A stretch of 64,000 bases of DNA, from positions 186,001 through 250,000 of the forward strand of contig JAOUEW010000001.1 in NCBI GenBank assembly GCA_029858505.1. The letters are read 5' to 3'. Positions 41,013 through 51,866 of the stretch are shown piece by piece (positions within the stretch are counted from its first letter, which is position 1; the number at the start of each line of letters is the position of its first letter). A model generated the notes under the pieces. That model did not search any database, was not told where the DNA came from, and was given only the letters and a program-made list of their open reading frames with translations. The translations under genes were made by a program, and so were the position numbers. This DNA is from Deltaproteobacteria bacterium. GTDB taxonomy: Bacteria > SAR324 > JACQKK01.

Positions 41013-42004
41013 GGAATTTCCGAGGATAAAAGTTTTTCGTTGATCTGGATAACGGCTTTCTTTTTCAGGGCCGCCAGCCATTCTTGGTAGGCTTTTTCCT
41101 TCCGCTCATCGGTGAGAATTTGGCGGATTTGGGCCTGGGCCTCGGGGAAAGACATTTGCTGGCGGGGTTTGCGTTCTTCCAGGCGGAACAGGTGAAACCC
41201 AATTTGGGTTTTGGCCGGGGTGACCAAATTCATGGCCCCAATGCCGTTCAGCGAAAATATCACCTGGTCAAACTCTTGGGGCATCACGCCCCGCTGCACC
41301 CAGCCCAGGTCGCCGCCTTGGGCGCGGTCGGGGGTAATGGAATAGGCCTGGGCCAGGGCGGCGAAATCGTTGCCCCGCTGAAGTTTGCTCACCAGTTCAT
41401 CAAACTTGGCTTTGGTTTCTACCGCGATGTGGCGCACCCGCACCTGCTCGGGCAGGTCAAACATCCGGCGGTTGTCGTTGTAATAACCGTGCATCTCCCG
41501 CTCGGAAATGTGAATGCGGCCGGTGACCTCGCGGTCCACCAGTTTTTTGTGCACCAGCCGCCGGGTGTATTTTTCCACCCACTGGTCCATGGCTTTGTCC
41601 AGCAGTCTGGCCCGCCGTTCCACTTCCGGTTCCCCCTCCGAGGTCAATTCTTGCCGGATGCTTTCTTGCACGGTTTCGCCGTTCACCTCAATTCCCAGGC
41701 GGCGGGCTTCTTGGTCCAGCAGTTTTTCCTCCACCAAATCGTCCAAAATCAACGTTTTGAGCGGAGTCATGTTTTCGCTTTGGTCCAGAATCAGGTTTTC
41801 CCACTGGCTCATGTTTTCGCGGTAGGCCCGCTGAAACTCGGCGTAGGTAATCTCATCGCCATTCACAATGGCCACGGGCCGTTTGGCCAATTCCTCGCCG
41901 GAAAAGTCGAGCCCCCCTTTGCAGGCGGTCAGTCCGGTCAACCCGGCCAGACCAGCCGCCAGCAGCAGCAACAGCCTGTTTGGTTTGTAACCCCGTGGGT
42001 TCAT
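41009..42004 (-). CDS. SurA/PrsA-like parvulin peptidyl-prolyl isomerase lipoprotein
   Basis: A 331-residue lipoprotein with lipobox Leu-Thr-Ala-Cys28. A SurA_N-type helical domain (~40-170) follows, including Val-Asn-Gly-Asp-Glu-Ile-Thr. A parvulin domain (~185-290) has the typical Val-Arg-His-Ile-Ala-Val and Gly-Gly-Asp-Leu-Gly-Trp-Val motifs. It should assist folding of exported and outer-membrane proteins. Residues after the lipid Cys are Lys-Gly, with no Asp at +2, which predicts outer-membrane sorting. The order surA-like, mnmA, aroK is one operon with 4-bp overlaps. A short gap separates it from mfd on the same strand. Confidence 0.88.
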   Translation of the reverse strand: MNPRGYKPNRLLLLLAAGLAGLTGLTACKGGLDFSGEELAKRPVAIVNGDEITYAEFQRAYRENMSQWENLILDQSENMTPLKTLILDDLVEEKLLDQEARRLGIEVNGETVQESIRQELTSEGEPEVERRARLLDKAMDQWVEKYTRRLVHKKLVDREVTGRIHISEREMHGYYNDNRRMFDLPEQVRVRHIAVETKAKFDELVSKLQRGNDFAALAQAYSITPDRAQGGDLGWVQRGVMPQEFDQVIFSLNGIGAMNLVTPAKTQIGFHLFRLEERKPRQQMSFPEAQAQIRQILTDERKEKAYQEWLAALKKKAVIQINEKLLSSEIP

Positions 42005-42084
42005 AAGCAGATGCCTTCGGGTGCGTTCAAGGGATGAGATTGGAGAGGATGTGAATCGTATCCATCGGGCTTCCGGCTAGTTTA

Positions 42085-45000
42085 TCACCCCTCCCCCAGG
42101 GGTTCCAGCACCTTCAATCTTTCCAGCACCGCCTGGGGAGAAGGGGGCATGGCCCCCAGCAGCAGCCGCCCGTCGGGGAACAACCGCAGGCCCCGGGCCG
42201 GATCGGCCACCAGGGCCATCAGTTTGTCCACGTCCAGGTGGGCGCCTTCGGCAAAGCGGGCCTGCAGGTCGTCGCCTTTGCGTTCCAGGGCAAACACCCC
42301 CAGCCGCTGGGCCAAAATCCGGGCCCGGATCAAATTCAGCAGGTTGTCCAGTTCCCCCGGCACCCGCCCAAAGCGGTCTTCCAGGTTTTGGCGCAGGGCC
42401 CACAGTTCTTCCTCTCCGGTGACCTCGGCCATTTGCTTATACACTTCCAGCCGCTGTTGGGTGCCCTCGATAAACCCCTCTGGAATGAGGTAGGGGAATC
42501 CCAAATCCATCTTGAATTCCCGGGTGGGGGTCAGGGCGGCTTCCTCTCCTTTCAGCACGGCCACGGCTTCTTCCACCATGCGGGTGTAGAGCTCTAGCCC
42601 CACGGAGTTGATGAACCCGGACTGCTCGGCCCCCAGCAAGTTGCCCGCACCGCGGATTTCCAAATCGTGGGAGGCGATTTTGAACCCGGAGCCCAGGTCG
42701 TTTAGTTCTTGCAGCAGGGTCAGGCGCTTCTGGGCCACCTCGGTGAGCAGTTTTTCCGGGCTAACCAACAGGTAGGCGTAGGCCTGCTGGTTCGAGCGCC
42801 CCACCCGCCCCCGCATTTGATACAGCTGCGACAGCCCAAAGAAATCGGCGTTGTTGATGATGATGGTGTTGGCCCGGGGGATGTCCAGCCCCGACTCGAT
42901 GATGGAGGTGGACAGCAGCACGTCCAGGTCGCCCTCAATGAACTTCAGCATCACCTCTTCCAGTTGATGCTCGGCCATTTGGCCGTGGGCCACCCCCACC
43001 CTGGCGTTGGGCAGAATGGACAGCAGGTATTGGCCGTAGGCGTGAATGGTTTCTACCCGGTTGTGCACGAAAAACACCTGCCCCCCCCGCCGCAGCTCCC
43101 GGTTCACCGCTTCTTGAATCACGTAGTCGGAGGATTTAAACAGCCGGGTGCGCACCGCCATCCGGTCCATGGGGGGGGTGTTGATGAGAGACAGGTCCCG
43201 CACGCCCATCAGGCTCATGTGCAGGGTGCGGGGAATGGGGGTGGCGCTGAGGGTCAGCACATCCACCTGGGTTTTGATCTGCTTGACCCGCTCTTTGTGG
43301 GCCACCCCAAAGCGCTGCTCTTCATCCACCACCAGCAGCCCCAGGTCTTTGGCGGCCACGTCTTTCGACAACAGCCGGTGGGTGCCGATCAGAATATCCA
43401 GTTTCCCTTCGGCAAACTGTTTCAGGGTGTCTTTCTGCTCTTTGGGAGAGCGGAAGCGGCTGAGAATGCCGCTGCTCACGGGGAACCCGGCGAAGCGGCG
43501 CTGAAAGGTCTCATAGTGCTGCTGGGCCAAAATGGTGGTGGGCACCAGCACCATCACCTGCTTGCCCCCCAGGCAGGCCAGCCAGGCGGCCCGCATGGCC
43601 ACCTCGGTTTTGCCAAACCCCACGTCGCCGCACACCAGGCGGTCCATGGGCTGTTCCCGGGTCATGTCGGCCAGCACGTCGGCAATGGCTTTTTCTTGGT
43701 CCTCGGTTTCTTGATAGGGAAAAGCCTCCGCGAATTCCGTCATTTGGGCTTCGTGGGGGGGGAAGGCAAATCCCTGACGGGCGGCCCGCAGGGCATACAG
43801 CCGCACCAACTCCTCGGCCATGTCCTTTACTTGGCGGGCGGCCTTGGCTTTGGTTTTGGCCCAGGCGCCGTCTCCCAGGCGGCTTAAGGGGGGCTGGGCG
43901 CCCTCCACCCCGGTGAATTTTTGCACCTGGTGAAAGTTGTACACCGGTACGTAAACCTTGTCGTCGCCAGCGAAGGTCAATTCCAGAAAGTCGCCCTCCA
44001 CCCGGCCGGCTTTCATTCGCTTCATGCCCTGATAGCGGCCCACGCCGTATTCCACGTGCACCACCGGGTCCCCCGCCCGAATGTCTCCCAAAGACGACAG
44101 GAATTGCTGGATGTTGGTTTTCTTCACCCGGCGTTGGCGGGTTTTTTCTCCCAGCAGTTCTTCTTCGGTCAGCAGGGCAAACCGGGTGTTGCCCTCTCCG
44201 TCCACAATCCGAAAGCCCTCTTGAGGAGAGCGGGGCAGCACCACCACGTCTTGGGCGGCACCGGGGGCGGCTTGGGCGGGCAGCAGGGCCCCCTGGTCTT
44301 CCCAGGGGGCCACCCAGGCCCCCAACTGAAACCCCGCCAGCAGCTGCCGCAGCCGTTCGGCGCCGGTTTGGCTGCGGGCCGCCATGAACACCCCGGCCCC
44401 GGCCTTTTGCCAGCCCCGCACGGCTTCGATCACCGACCCCACCACCCCGTGGGCGCCTTCGGGCTGGCCAGCCAGGGCTGGGCGCAGGGCCTGGTTGCCG
44501 GCAAACCCCAGGGCCTGCCCGTCTTCCACCAGCAGGCCGTGGAATTCCACCCGTTGAAAGCGGTCGTATTCTTTTTTCCAGTGGGCGGGAGACAAGTACA
44601 TCTCATCGGGTTCGGGGGCGGGGGTGCCCTGCTCCAGGGCCACCCGGTATTCTTGCAGCACTTCATCGTGCACATGGCCCGCCCGCTCCGCCAAGCGCTC
44701 CGGTTCGTCCCACACCAGCACGGTGCGGGGGGGCAAGGCCTGGTGCAGCCAGCCCACCTGGGGGTACAGCAGGGGCAGCAATTGCTCCATGCCGGGAAAG
44801 GGCTGGGCCCGCTCGAAAAACCCAGCCAATTGGCGGTAGGTGTCTGGCTGCACCCGGGAACGGTAATGGGGCAGCCGGGTGAGGGCGTGGCGGGCGGTTT
44901 CCCGGGTCATCACCCCTTCTCCCGCAGGATAGACGGTCAGGCGCTCCAGTTCCCCCATGGAGGCTTGGTCATCCACCCGGAAGGGGCGCAGCTCCTCCAG

Positions 45001-45627
45001 CGCGTCGCCGAAAAAATCCAGCCGCACCGGGTGGTCTTCTTGAATGGGAAACACGTCCACGATTTCCCCCCGCACCCCGAACTCTCCTGGGGCTTCCACC
45101 ACTTCCACCCGGTTGTAGCCAGCGGCGGCCAAGCCTTCCACCAGGGCCGCACGGGGATAGGTCTTGCCCCGCTCCAGCCGCAGCACCAGGGCCTGAAAGC
45201 GGTCCAGGGGCAGGGTGGCCTGCATCATGGCGCTCACCGTAGTGATCACCAGCCGGGCCCGGCCCTGGGCCAGGGCGTCGAGGGTTTCAAAACGCTGGGC
45301 CGCCAGCTCTTTTTGGGGGGAGAACGTGTCGTAGGGCATGGTGTCCCAGGGGGGGAAGAAATAAATTCCCTGGGCCCCACCAAAAAACCGGGCATCGGCC
45401 CACAGGGCCTCGGCTTTTTCAAAACTTTCCGCCGCCACCACGAGGGGTCTGGGTTCTTCTTGGGGTCTGGCGCCAGGGGCTGGTTCCGCCAGCATCACCG
45501 CTATCCAGGCTTTGGACGAGCCGCTTAACCCCCCCAACACCAGCGGGCGGCGGGCGGCGAGGCGGGCTTTGGCCGCGGCCAGGGGTTCGGCGACCAGGCC
45601 ACGGGCGGTTTCCAGAAATATTTGCAT
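42085..45627 (-). CDS. mfd: Transcription-repair coupling factor Mfd
   Basis: Displaces stalled RNA polymerase and recruits UvrA. About 1180 residues from the ATG at 45627. It has the UvrB-like N-terminal module, the CarD-like RNA-polymerase-interacting domain (Asp-Pro-Val-Val-His-Val-Glu-Tyr-Gly-Val-Gly), helicase Walker A Gly-Asp-Val-Gly-Phe-Gly-Lys-Thr, and the DEEQ box. The RecG-like TRG motif region and the C-terminal TRCF domain are also present. A TTG at 45663 would add 12 residues; neither start has a ribosome site. All domains are full length. Confidence 0.96.
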   Translation of the reverse strand: MQIFLETARGLVAEPLAAAKARLAARRPLVLGGLSGSSKAWIAVMLAEPAPGARPQEEPRPLVVAAESFEKAEALWADARFFGGAQGIYFFPPWDTMPYDTFSPQKELAAQRFETLDALAQGRARLVITTVSAMMQATLPLDRFQALVLRLERGKTYPRAALVEGLAAAGYNRVEVVEAPGEFGVRGEIVDVFPIQEDHPVRLDFFGDALEELRPFRVDDQASMGELERLTVYPAGEGVMTRETARHALTRLPHYRSRVQPDTYRQLAGFFERAQPFPGMEQLLPLLYPQVGWLHQALPPRTVLVWDEPERLAERAGHVHDEVLQEYRVALEQGTPAPEPDEMYLSPAHWKKEYDRFQRVEFHGLLVEDGQALGFAGNQALRPALAGQPEGAHGVVGSVIEAVRGWQKAGAGVFMAARSQTGAERLRQLLAGFQLGAWVAPWEDQGALLPAQAAPGAAQDVVVLPRSPQEGFRIVDGEGNTRFALLTEEELLGEKTRQRRVKKTNIQQFLSSLGDIRAGDPVVHVEYGVGRYQGMKRMKAGRVEGDFLELTFAGDDKVYVPVYNFHQVQKFTGVEGAQPPLSRLGDGAWAKTKAKAARQVKDMAEELVRLYALRAARQGFAFPPHEAQMTEFAEAFPYQETEDQEKAIADVLADMTREQPMDRLVCGDVGFGKTEVAMRAAWLACLGGKQVMVLVPTTILAQQHYETFQRRFAGFPVSSGILSRFRSPKEQKDTLKQFAEGKLDILIGTHRLLSKDVAAKDLGLLVVDEEQRFGVAHKERVKQIKTQVDVLTLSATPIPRTLHMSLMGVRDLSLINTPPMDRMAVRTRLFKSSDYVIQEAVNRELRRGGQVFFVHNRVETIHAYGQYLLSILPNARVGVAHGQMAEHQLEEVMLKFIEGDLDVLLSTSIIESGLDIPRANTIIINNADFFGLSQLYQMRGRVGRSNQQAYAYLLVSPEKLLTEVAQKRLTLLQELNDLGSGFKIASHDLEIRGAGNLLGAEQSGFINSVGLELYTRMVEEAVAVLKGEEAALTPTREFKMDLGFPYLIPEGFIEGTQQRLEVYKQMAEVTGEEELWALRQNLEDRFGRVPGELDNLLNLIRARILAQRLGVFALERKGDDLQARFAEGAHLDVDKLMALVADPARGLRLFPDGRLLLGAMPPSPQAVLERLKVLEPLGEG

Positions 45628-45689
45628 CGGGGGCGAAAGGTGATAGATTTTTAGATTATCCAATGAGACGCGGCTTGATGACCCTATAG

Positions 45690-47282
<1,593 letters not shown>

Positions 47283-47351
47283 AGCTTGAGACGTCTGCGT
47301 CACCAAGCGTTTTACCGTGAAAAATATCAACCACCCGAGGCCTGACACACC

Positions 47352-48410
47352 ATGCGCATTCATATCTCTTCTTTTCTGGCTTCTGGTTTGGCCTTGGCCC
47401 TAACCGTGCCCGGCTGCTCCTATCATTACATGCAGGGAGAATACTTAGAGTCGAAGGGCCGCTGGGAAGAAGCCGCCATTGAATACCGCCAAGCCTGGGT
47501 GGGCAGCCCCGGTGATGAGGGGTATACCCAAGCCCTGGAGCGGGCCAACAAAGTGGTGGCCCGGGACGCCATGACCCGCTATTTTGCCTACCTGGCCCGC
47601 AAAGAGTTTCGCAAGGCCTTTGCCCGCCTGGAAGACGCCCGGGTGAAAGACCCCGATTATGAGCCCGCCCAAGAAGAAGAGAAAAAATGGGTACGGGTGC
47701 TGGTGGGCGGGCAGGTGCAGTTCGACTATCAGGCCTTAACAAGCGCCATTCGCATGGCCGATGAAATCAATCTGGTGGTGCACGTGAACTCCCCCGGCAC
47801 GGGAGAAGAACTGGAGGGGGTCATCAATTTGGCCGATGGTACCTTCACGGTGGAGGATTTGCTGTACCAGCCCACCGATGCCCAATTGACCGGATATTCG
47901 TTGAATTTCATTGGGGTGAAGCTGGAGACCAAGGGAGACAGCAAAACGGTGTTCGCCTCTACCCAGTTTAAGCGGCTGGTGAACTTTCGTAACCCCGTGG
48001 CCCGCCAAGTAAGCGGCAGTTTGCCCGACAACCCTGGGGAACCCCAACCCATTGCCGCCCAGCGGGCCCAAATGGCCCCAGACACGGCTGGCACCCCCTA
48101 TGTGCCCCTTCCCAACCCGGCTTATTCCATGGCCATTCGGGCTGCGGTGGTGGAGGTATCCGGCGCCGATGGCCAAGCGGCCTTTGTGCCCCGCCGGTTG
48201 TATGTGAACCGAAAAGATAATCGGATCTTTGTGGATTTTGGTCAATACTTGCTGCGGCAAAATGCCGATAACCTGCGCTGGACCATCGCCCGCAGCAACG
48301 GTGAGGGAAAAGATTACTTTCCCCTATTGTATCGCAATCTTGCTCTTCATCCCTATTTTTACTATGATGGGAGGGTCTTGGCCTTCCTTGGCAGGGGAAA
48401 GGCTGGATGA
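47352..48410 (+). CDS. Putative lipoprotein, unknown
   Basis: A 352-residue product. The N-terminal signal peptide runs up to Cys22 in Val-Pro-Gly-Cys, a slightly unusual lipobox because of Pro at -2. A TPR-like helical region (~30-105: Gly-Arg-Trp-Glu-Glu-Ala-Ala-Ile-Glu-Tyr-Arg) is followed by beta-rich segments. These have Val-Val-His-Val-Asn-Ser-Pro-Gly and a tail around Pro-Leu-Pro-Asn-Pro-Ala. No family is certain. It lies 69 bp after guaB on the same strand. Confidence 0.68.
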   Translation: MRIHISSFLASGLALALTVPGCSYHYMQGEYLESKGRWEEAAIEYRQAWVGSPGDEGYTQALERANKVVARDAMTRYFAYLARKEFRKAFARLEDARVKDPDYEPAQEEEKKWVRVLVGGQVQFDYQALTSAIRMADEINLVVHVNSPGTGEELEGVINLADGTFTVEDLLYQPTDAQLTGYSLNFIGVKLETKGDSKTVFASTQFKRLVNFRNPVARQVSGSLPDNPGEPQPIAAQRAQMAPDTAGTPYVPLPNPAYSMAIRAAVVEVSGADGQAAFVPRRLYVNRKDNRIFVDFGQYLLRQNADNLRWTIARSNGEGKDYFPLLYRNLALHPYFYYDGRVLAFLGRGKAG

Positions 48411-48479
48411 CACGGATGGGTTCCAATCCCTGCCCCATGGCTTTTTTATCAAGACGATTGGTCTTGCGGGCAAACCACA

Positions 48480-49103
48480 ATGACACCTCCCAAAAAAATC
48501 ACGCCTAAAGCACCGGGCAAACCGGCTGGCCGAAAGTCTTCTTCCACGCCAGACATCACCCGCTATTCCTGGCAGAAGCGCCGGGATTATCTGATGATGA
48601 TTGCCCTGGTGGCGGCCTCGGACCATCAATTACAGCCGGAAGAAATGAACATGCTGGCCCGCCTGATGAAAGACTTCCGCTTGTCTCCCCGGGTGAGAAA
48701 CATGGTGCTGCAGGCGGCCCAAACGCCCCACGCCGACATTGAACCCCTGGAGCGCAAACTGGCGGGCAGCGACTTGGCCTACAGCCTGCTGCTCGACATG
48801 ATGAGCATGGCCATGGCCGATGGCGTGCTGATGGATGAAGAGCGGTTTTTAATGCACGAAGTTGCTTCCTCGCTGGAGATCGGCTTGGTGGAGCGCACCA
48901 TTCTGATGGACTTCATTCACGCGGCCTGCCAGGCTTCTGGGCAGTCGAACCCAGAGCCCCTGTATGAGCACAGCATTGAAACCGCCTTTGAGTTGATGAA
49001 GAAGAAAGACATCGCTTTGTTCCCCCACACCCTGCTGTGTCCGGCCTCAGAATCCTACGACAAAATGTTAAAAGACCGCTGGTTTTCCCAGCGGGCTTCA
49101 TAG
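48480..49103 (+). CDS. TerB-like helical protein
   Basis: A 207-residue soluble protein. After a basic, Pro/Lys-rich start, residues ~30-150 form an all-alpha region. It has Met-Met-Ile-Ala-Leu-Val-Ala-Ala-Ser-Asp-His-Gln-Leu-Gln-Pro-Glu-Glu and, later, Met-Ala-Met-Ala-Asp-Gly-Val-Leu-Met-Asp-Glu-Glu. The Ala-x-Ala-Asp-Gly-x-(Leu/Met)-x-x-Glu-Glu pattern occurs twice, as in TerB/tellurite-resistance domains that may bind metal. No other ter genes are present. The function is unknown. Confidence 0.6.
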   Translation: MTPPKKITPKAPGKPAGRKSSSTPDITRYSWQKRRDYLMMIALVAASDHQLQPEEMNMLARLMKDFRLSPRVRNMVLQAAQTPHADIEPLERKLAGSDLAYSLLLDMMSMAMADGVLMDEERFLMHEVASSLEIGLVERTILMDFIHAACQASGQSNPEPLYEHSIETAFELMKKKDIALFPHTLLCPASESYDKMLKDRWFSQRAS

Positions 49104-49189
49104 CACAGGCAAAGCCCGGCCCACCTTTATATCTAAATGTACATTGGGGGCGAGTTGAGCTTCTTCCCGGCCCTGCGTTTCCTTATCAT

Positions 49190-49415
49190 AGCACCCCTCC
49201 CTTTCCTCGAAGCCGTCGGTACTTCTATCCACACAGATTCTTTCTCTACTCTTAGGCCTAAAACGTATTGTCCCTCTCCGGCGGAAAGGGATAGGCGCCG
49301 CAGGCGCCAGGAAGGGTGTTGTTGGGGAACAATTCTACACTGGAGGGTAATGTGCTTGCTTGCGTCCAGTCTTTGTTTTCCGAAGGGGAGAAGAGAATAA
49401 TGGATGGCTTCGAGG
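49190..49415. repeat. Mosaic intergenic repeat, copy 5
   Basis: A variant copy filling much of the 49104-49506 gap. It has module ends CCTCGAAGCC (49206) and GGATGGCTTCGAGG (49404), a GTCCCTCTCC...AAGGGATAGGCGCCGCAGGCGCC hairpin, and a CTTAGGCCTAAAACGTATTG segment shared with 60845-60866. Similarity to other copies is lower, so it is an older or separate subfamily. Confidence 0.8.
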
Positions 49416-49430
49416 AACGGGCCAGCCCCC

Positions 49431-49466
49431 AAAAACAAAAACCCCCCTTCCGGTGAAGAAGGGGGG
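49431..49466 (-). terminator. Rho-independent terminator of the leftward outer-membrane gene
   Basis: Read on the reverse strand, a 9-bp stem (CCCCCCTTC / GAAGGGGGG, loop 7) is followed by TTTTTGTTTTT. It stands 40 bp after the stop at 49507. Confidence 0.88.
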
Positions 49467-49506
49467 CAGATGAACAACGGCAGAGAACCGGCCGGAATAC
49501 ACCCGG

Positions 49507-50850
49507 TTAATAGACCACTTGATAATTGATGCTATAAATTCTGCGCTCTGCGCCTAAGTGACCCTGGGTTATATTCCATTGGGTTGCGCCGACGGAAAAC
49601 AAAGCATAGCGATCAAGGAGAAACACAAAGTTCAAAGTTCCACGGGTGCGGGTCTTATCGGGATCGAATCCAACCAGGGTATTTGTCAGATGGCGTTTCT
49701 CCATCCCAATCCCGAAGTCGAGCAACATGCTCCCCAAAAACCGTCTGGAAAAATCGAGATCCAGACTTATTTGTTCGTTGGTGGAGAGGTCAAAATCATC
49801 AAAATACACGCTGGAAATCATTCTCGAGTAATCCCGGGGAGACGCGTCTGCACCGGGGGTAGACACGGCCATTAGGGAAACATCAGCCAGGGGCACGCCA
49901 GCGCCAGAGTGCCCGCCTTGAATCATGAAGCGGAAGAATTCGCCGGTATCCTGGTGGTCTTGGATGTATTCGTAACGCAGCACGGCAAAGGGCTCGCTAA
50001 ACGTCATGGTGCCCTTGCCGTCGAGGGAAGACAAATTCAGCAACACATTCGAGCGCGTGACCTCTCGACCCTCTTGGGAGCGGCTTTGGCTGCCGATGGT
50101 GGTGGCCACCACGTTGAACTTCGAGCCGAACATGTCTCCGGTGGACATGGCGAAGGCATATAGCATGTTCCCCCCCCCGTCCATGGCTGGAGCATAAGCC
50201 CCGGACACAAATTGTTGCATGACCGTTCTGTCTCCACCTTTCAACCCGCCTGGGACATCGCGTAGAATACGGATTCCCCAACTGGCCCGGCCAGCTCCTT
50301 TTTCGCCGGCAAAGTTATAGAACAGGTGGAACCGACCGGCCCCTACATTATTACCGCCAATGCCCCCTGGCATGATGGGGTCGGCATAGGACATGTTGGT
50401 ATCACCTTCAAAGCCCAAGATGACGGGTACGTACAGATACACCCGGTAAGGCATGATGTTGGATGTTTTCGCCCTCCCCCCCCCGCCAGCGCCGGTGTAC
50501 ACCACAAAATAGGTTTTGGTGCGTTTTCGCCCCTGGGCATCTTTCACCTGAACTTCAATCAGGTTTTCTCCGGGGGTCAGGGTGAATGAGTGTTCTACAA
50601 TGACGGTTTCCCCCTTGGAAAACGTTTGGGGCTCTCCGTTGATGGTGATCTGGGTGATTCGATCGGACCCGGCAAAGATGAAAGGCACCACCAGGGGGCT
50701 TTCTTCGGTTTCCATTTTACGGGTCAAATCCGAGGTCAGGATTTGAGGCGCGCCAGCGTCCCCCGTTCCTTCATCCTCCTGGGCAAAAGCAGGAGAAAAA
50801 GAGCAGATCAGGGCCAGTGCTAAACCAATCAATGGTCGGAAGGTTTTCAA
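49507..50850 (-). CDS. Putative outer-membrane beta-barrel protein with N-terminal Ig-like domain
   Basis: The chosen start is TTG at 50850, because GGAGG lies four bases upstream and a clean signal peptide follows (Leu-Lys-Thr-Phe...Ala-Phe-Ala-Gln). The product is 447 residues. Residues ~45-130 form a small beta domain with Ile-Asn-Gly-Glu-Pro-Gln and Gly-Glu-Asn-Leu-Ile-Glu-Val-Gln-Val-Lys-Asp, like bacterial Ig/cadherin-like repeats. The rest is rich in alternating strands and Gly, and ends Asn-Tyr-Gln-Val-Val-Tyr, consistent with a barrel. No family name is certain. It lies downstream of the FecR-domain gene on the same strand, with its own terminator. Confidence 0.65.
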   Translation of the reverse strand: MKTFRPLIGLALALICSFSPAFAQEDEGTGDAGAPQILTSDLTRKMETEESPLVVPFIFAGSDRITQITINGEPQTFSKGETVIVEHSFTLTPGENLIEVQVKDAQGRKRTKTYFVVYTGAGGGGRAKTSNIMPYRVYLYVPVILGFEGDTNMSYADPIMPGGIGGNNVGAGRFHLFYNFAGEKGAGRASWGIRILRDVPGGLKGGDRTVMQQFVSGAYAPAMDGGGNMLYAFAMSTGDMFGSKFNVVATTIGSQSRSQEGREVTRSNVLLNLSSLDGKGTMTFSEPFAVLRYEYIQDHQDTGEFFRFMIQGGHSGAGVPLADVSLMAVSTPGADASPRDYSRMISSVYFDDFDLSTNEQISLDLDFSRRFLGSMLLDFGIGMEKRHLTNTLVGFDPDKTRTRGTLNFVFLLDRYALFSVGATQWNITQGHLGAERRIYSINYQVVY

Positions 50851-50965
50851 TCGCCCTCCATGGAGGATTAAGGATAAGGGAGCCCCAAACAAGTGCCCAG
50901 ATTTGACCGAGCGTAGGGTGATACCTTTTCCTATCATGTATTTTTTAAAAACTCAAAAGAAGACG

Positions 50966-51002
50966 CAAAAAAAAACCCCGCAGGATTTTCATCTGCGGGG
51001 TT
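50966..51002 (-). terminator. Rho-independent terminator of the FecR-domain gene
   Basis: On the reverse strand a perfect 10-bp stem (AACCCCGCAG / CTGCGGGGTT, loop 9) runs into a T-run of nine or ten. It lies 55 bp after the stop at 51057. The FecR gene and the downstream barrel gene are therefore mostly separate transcripts. Confidence 0.9.
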
Positions 51003-51056
51003 CATATCGGGGTCAATCAACCAAAACGTTCTTCGGAAATCGGAATGTCTTTGGAA

Positions 51057-51866
51057 CTATTTGATTTCCGCTTCGCGAGAGAAGGACCGGGCGTCTTTTT
51101 CCAAAGATTCCATCTCGCCGATGGGCTTCAGAAGCGCCTCTTCCATGGTGAACTCTTCCACCTTGGATTCCACCAGCAGGCTTTCATCAATGATTCCAGC
51201 CTCGACCAGGCTCACTTCGCCGGGCAGCAGGTTGGCTTTGGTGCTTTCCACGCTGGGGGCGGCCAATTTTTCGTTCAGCACATCGCCCTTCACTTCGCTA
51301 GGAACCGAGGTGGGTTGGGTGGCGCGCTGGCCGTTGATCACCACCGACATTTGGCCGGGGGTCACGTCTTGGGCCAAGCCATCCAAACCTTCCAACTGAA
51401 CCACGTTTTCCACGGGAATCATGGTGGTGTTTCCGTTGGAGGAAACGATGGCCACATATTCAGTTCCCTTCACCCCAATGGTGGCGGTGGCGGTTTTCAC
51501 GTTGAATTGCTCTCCGGTCACCAAGCCAGACACCTGGGTGCGGAAGCGGCCGAACAACATCCGGACGTTCCCTTTTTTATCGCGCTGAGACCAGGGTTCC
51601 ACGTGCAGAATGGCGTTGGGGCCCAGGGTCACCACGGCTTTTTCGTTGGTTTGAATGACCATGCGGCCTTTGGCGCCCATGCGGATCAGGTCTTTTTCCA
51701 TGATGGCAATTTTAGCGGCACCTTTGCTCATCACCATGGGTTTGCCATTCCGCAGGATCGTGACATTCCCTTCTTCAAGGGTTCCTTCTCCATATTGTCC
51801 GGCCATGGCAGTCATCGCCGCCATGCCCAAAGACGCCAAGAGCAGGATGATACCTTTCTTATTCAT
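51057..51866 (-). CDS. Exported FecR-domain protein
   Basis: A 269-residue protein with a signal peptide (Met-Asn-Lys-Lys, cleavage near Ala-Met-Ala-Gly). A FecR-type periplasmic domain follows (~30-150), with Gly-Asn-Val...Asn-Gly-Lys-Pro, Val-Val-Thr-Leu-Gly-Pro-Asn-Ala, and the hallmark Thr-Ala-Thr-Ala-Thr-Ile-Gly-Val-Lys-Gly-Thr-Glu-Tyr. The C-terminal ~90 residues are acidic and probably disordered. It lacks the inner-membrane helix of true FecR anti-sigma proteins and no sigma factor is adjacent, so a ligand-binding or envelope role is more likely than signalling. AAGGAGA is seven bases before the ATG, the strongest ribosome site in the window. Confidence 0.85.
   Translation of the reverse strand: MNKKGIILLLASLGMAAMTAMAGQYGEGTLEEGNVTILRNGKPMVMSKGAAKIAIMEKDLIRMGAKGRMVIQTNEKAVVTLGPNAILHVEPWSQRDKKGNVRMLFGRFRTQVSGLVTGEQFNVKTATATIGVKGTEYVAIVSSNGNTTMIPVENVVQLEGLDGLAQDVTPGQMSVVINGQRATQPTSVPSEVKGDVLNEKLAAPSVESTKANLLPGEVSLVEAGIIDESLLVESKVEEFTMEEALLKPIGEMESLEKDARSFSREAEIK

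Noticed and set aside
43921-45528. 535-codon plus-strand frame opposite mfd
   Set aside because: His/Gly/Pro-rich shadow of the mfd frame with no domain motif or ribosome site.
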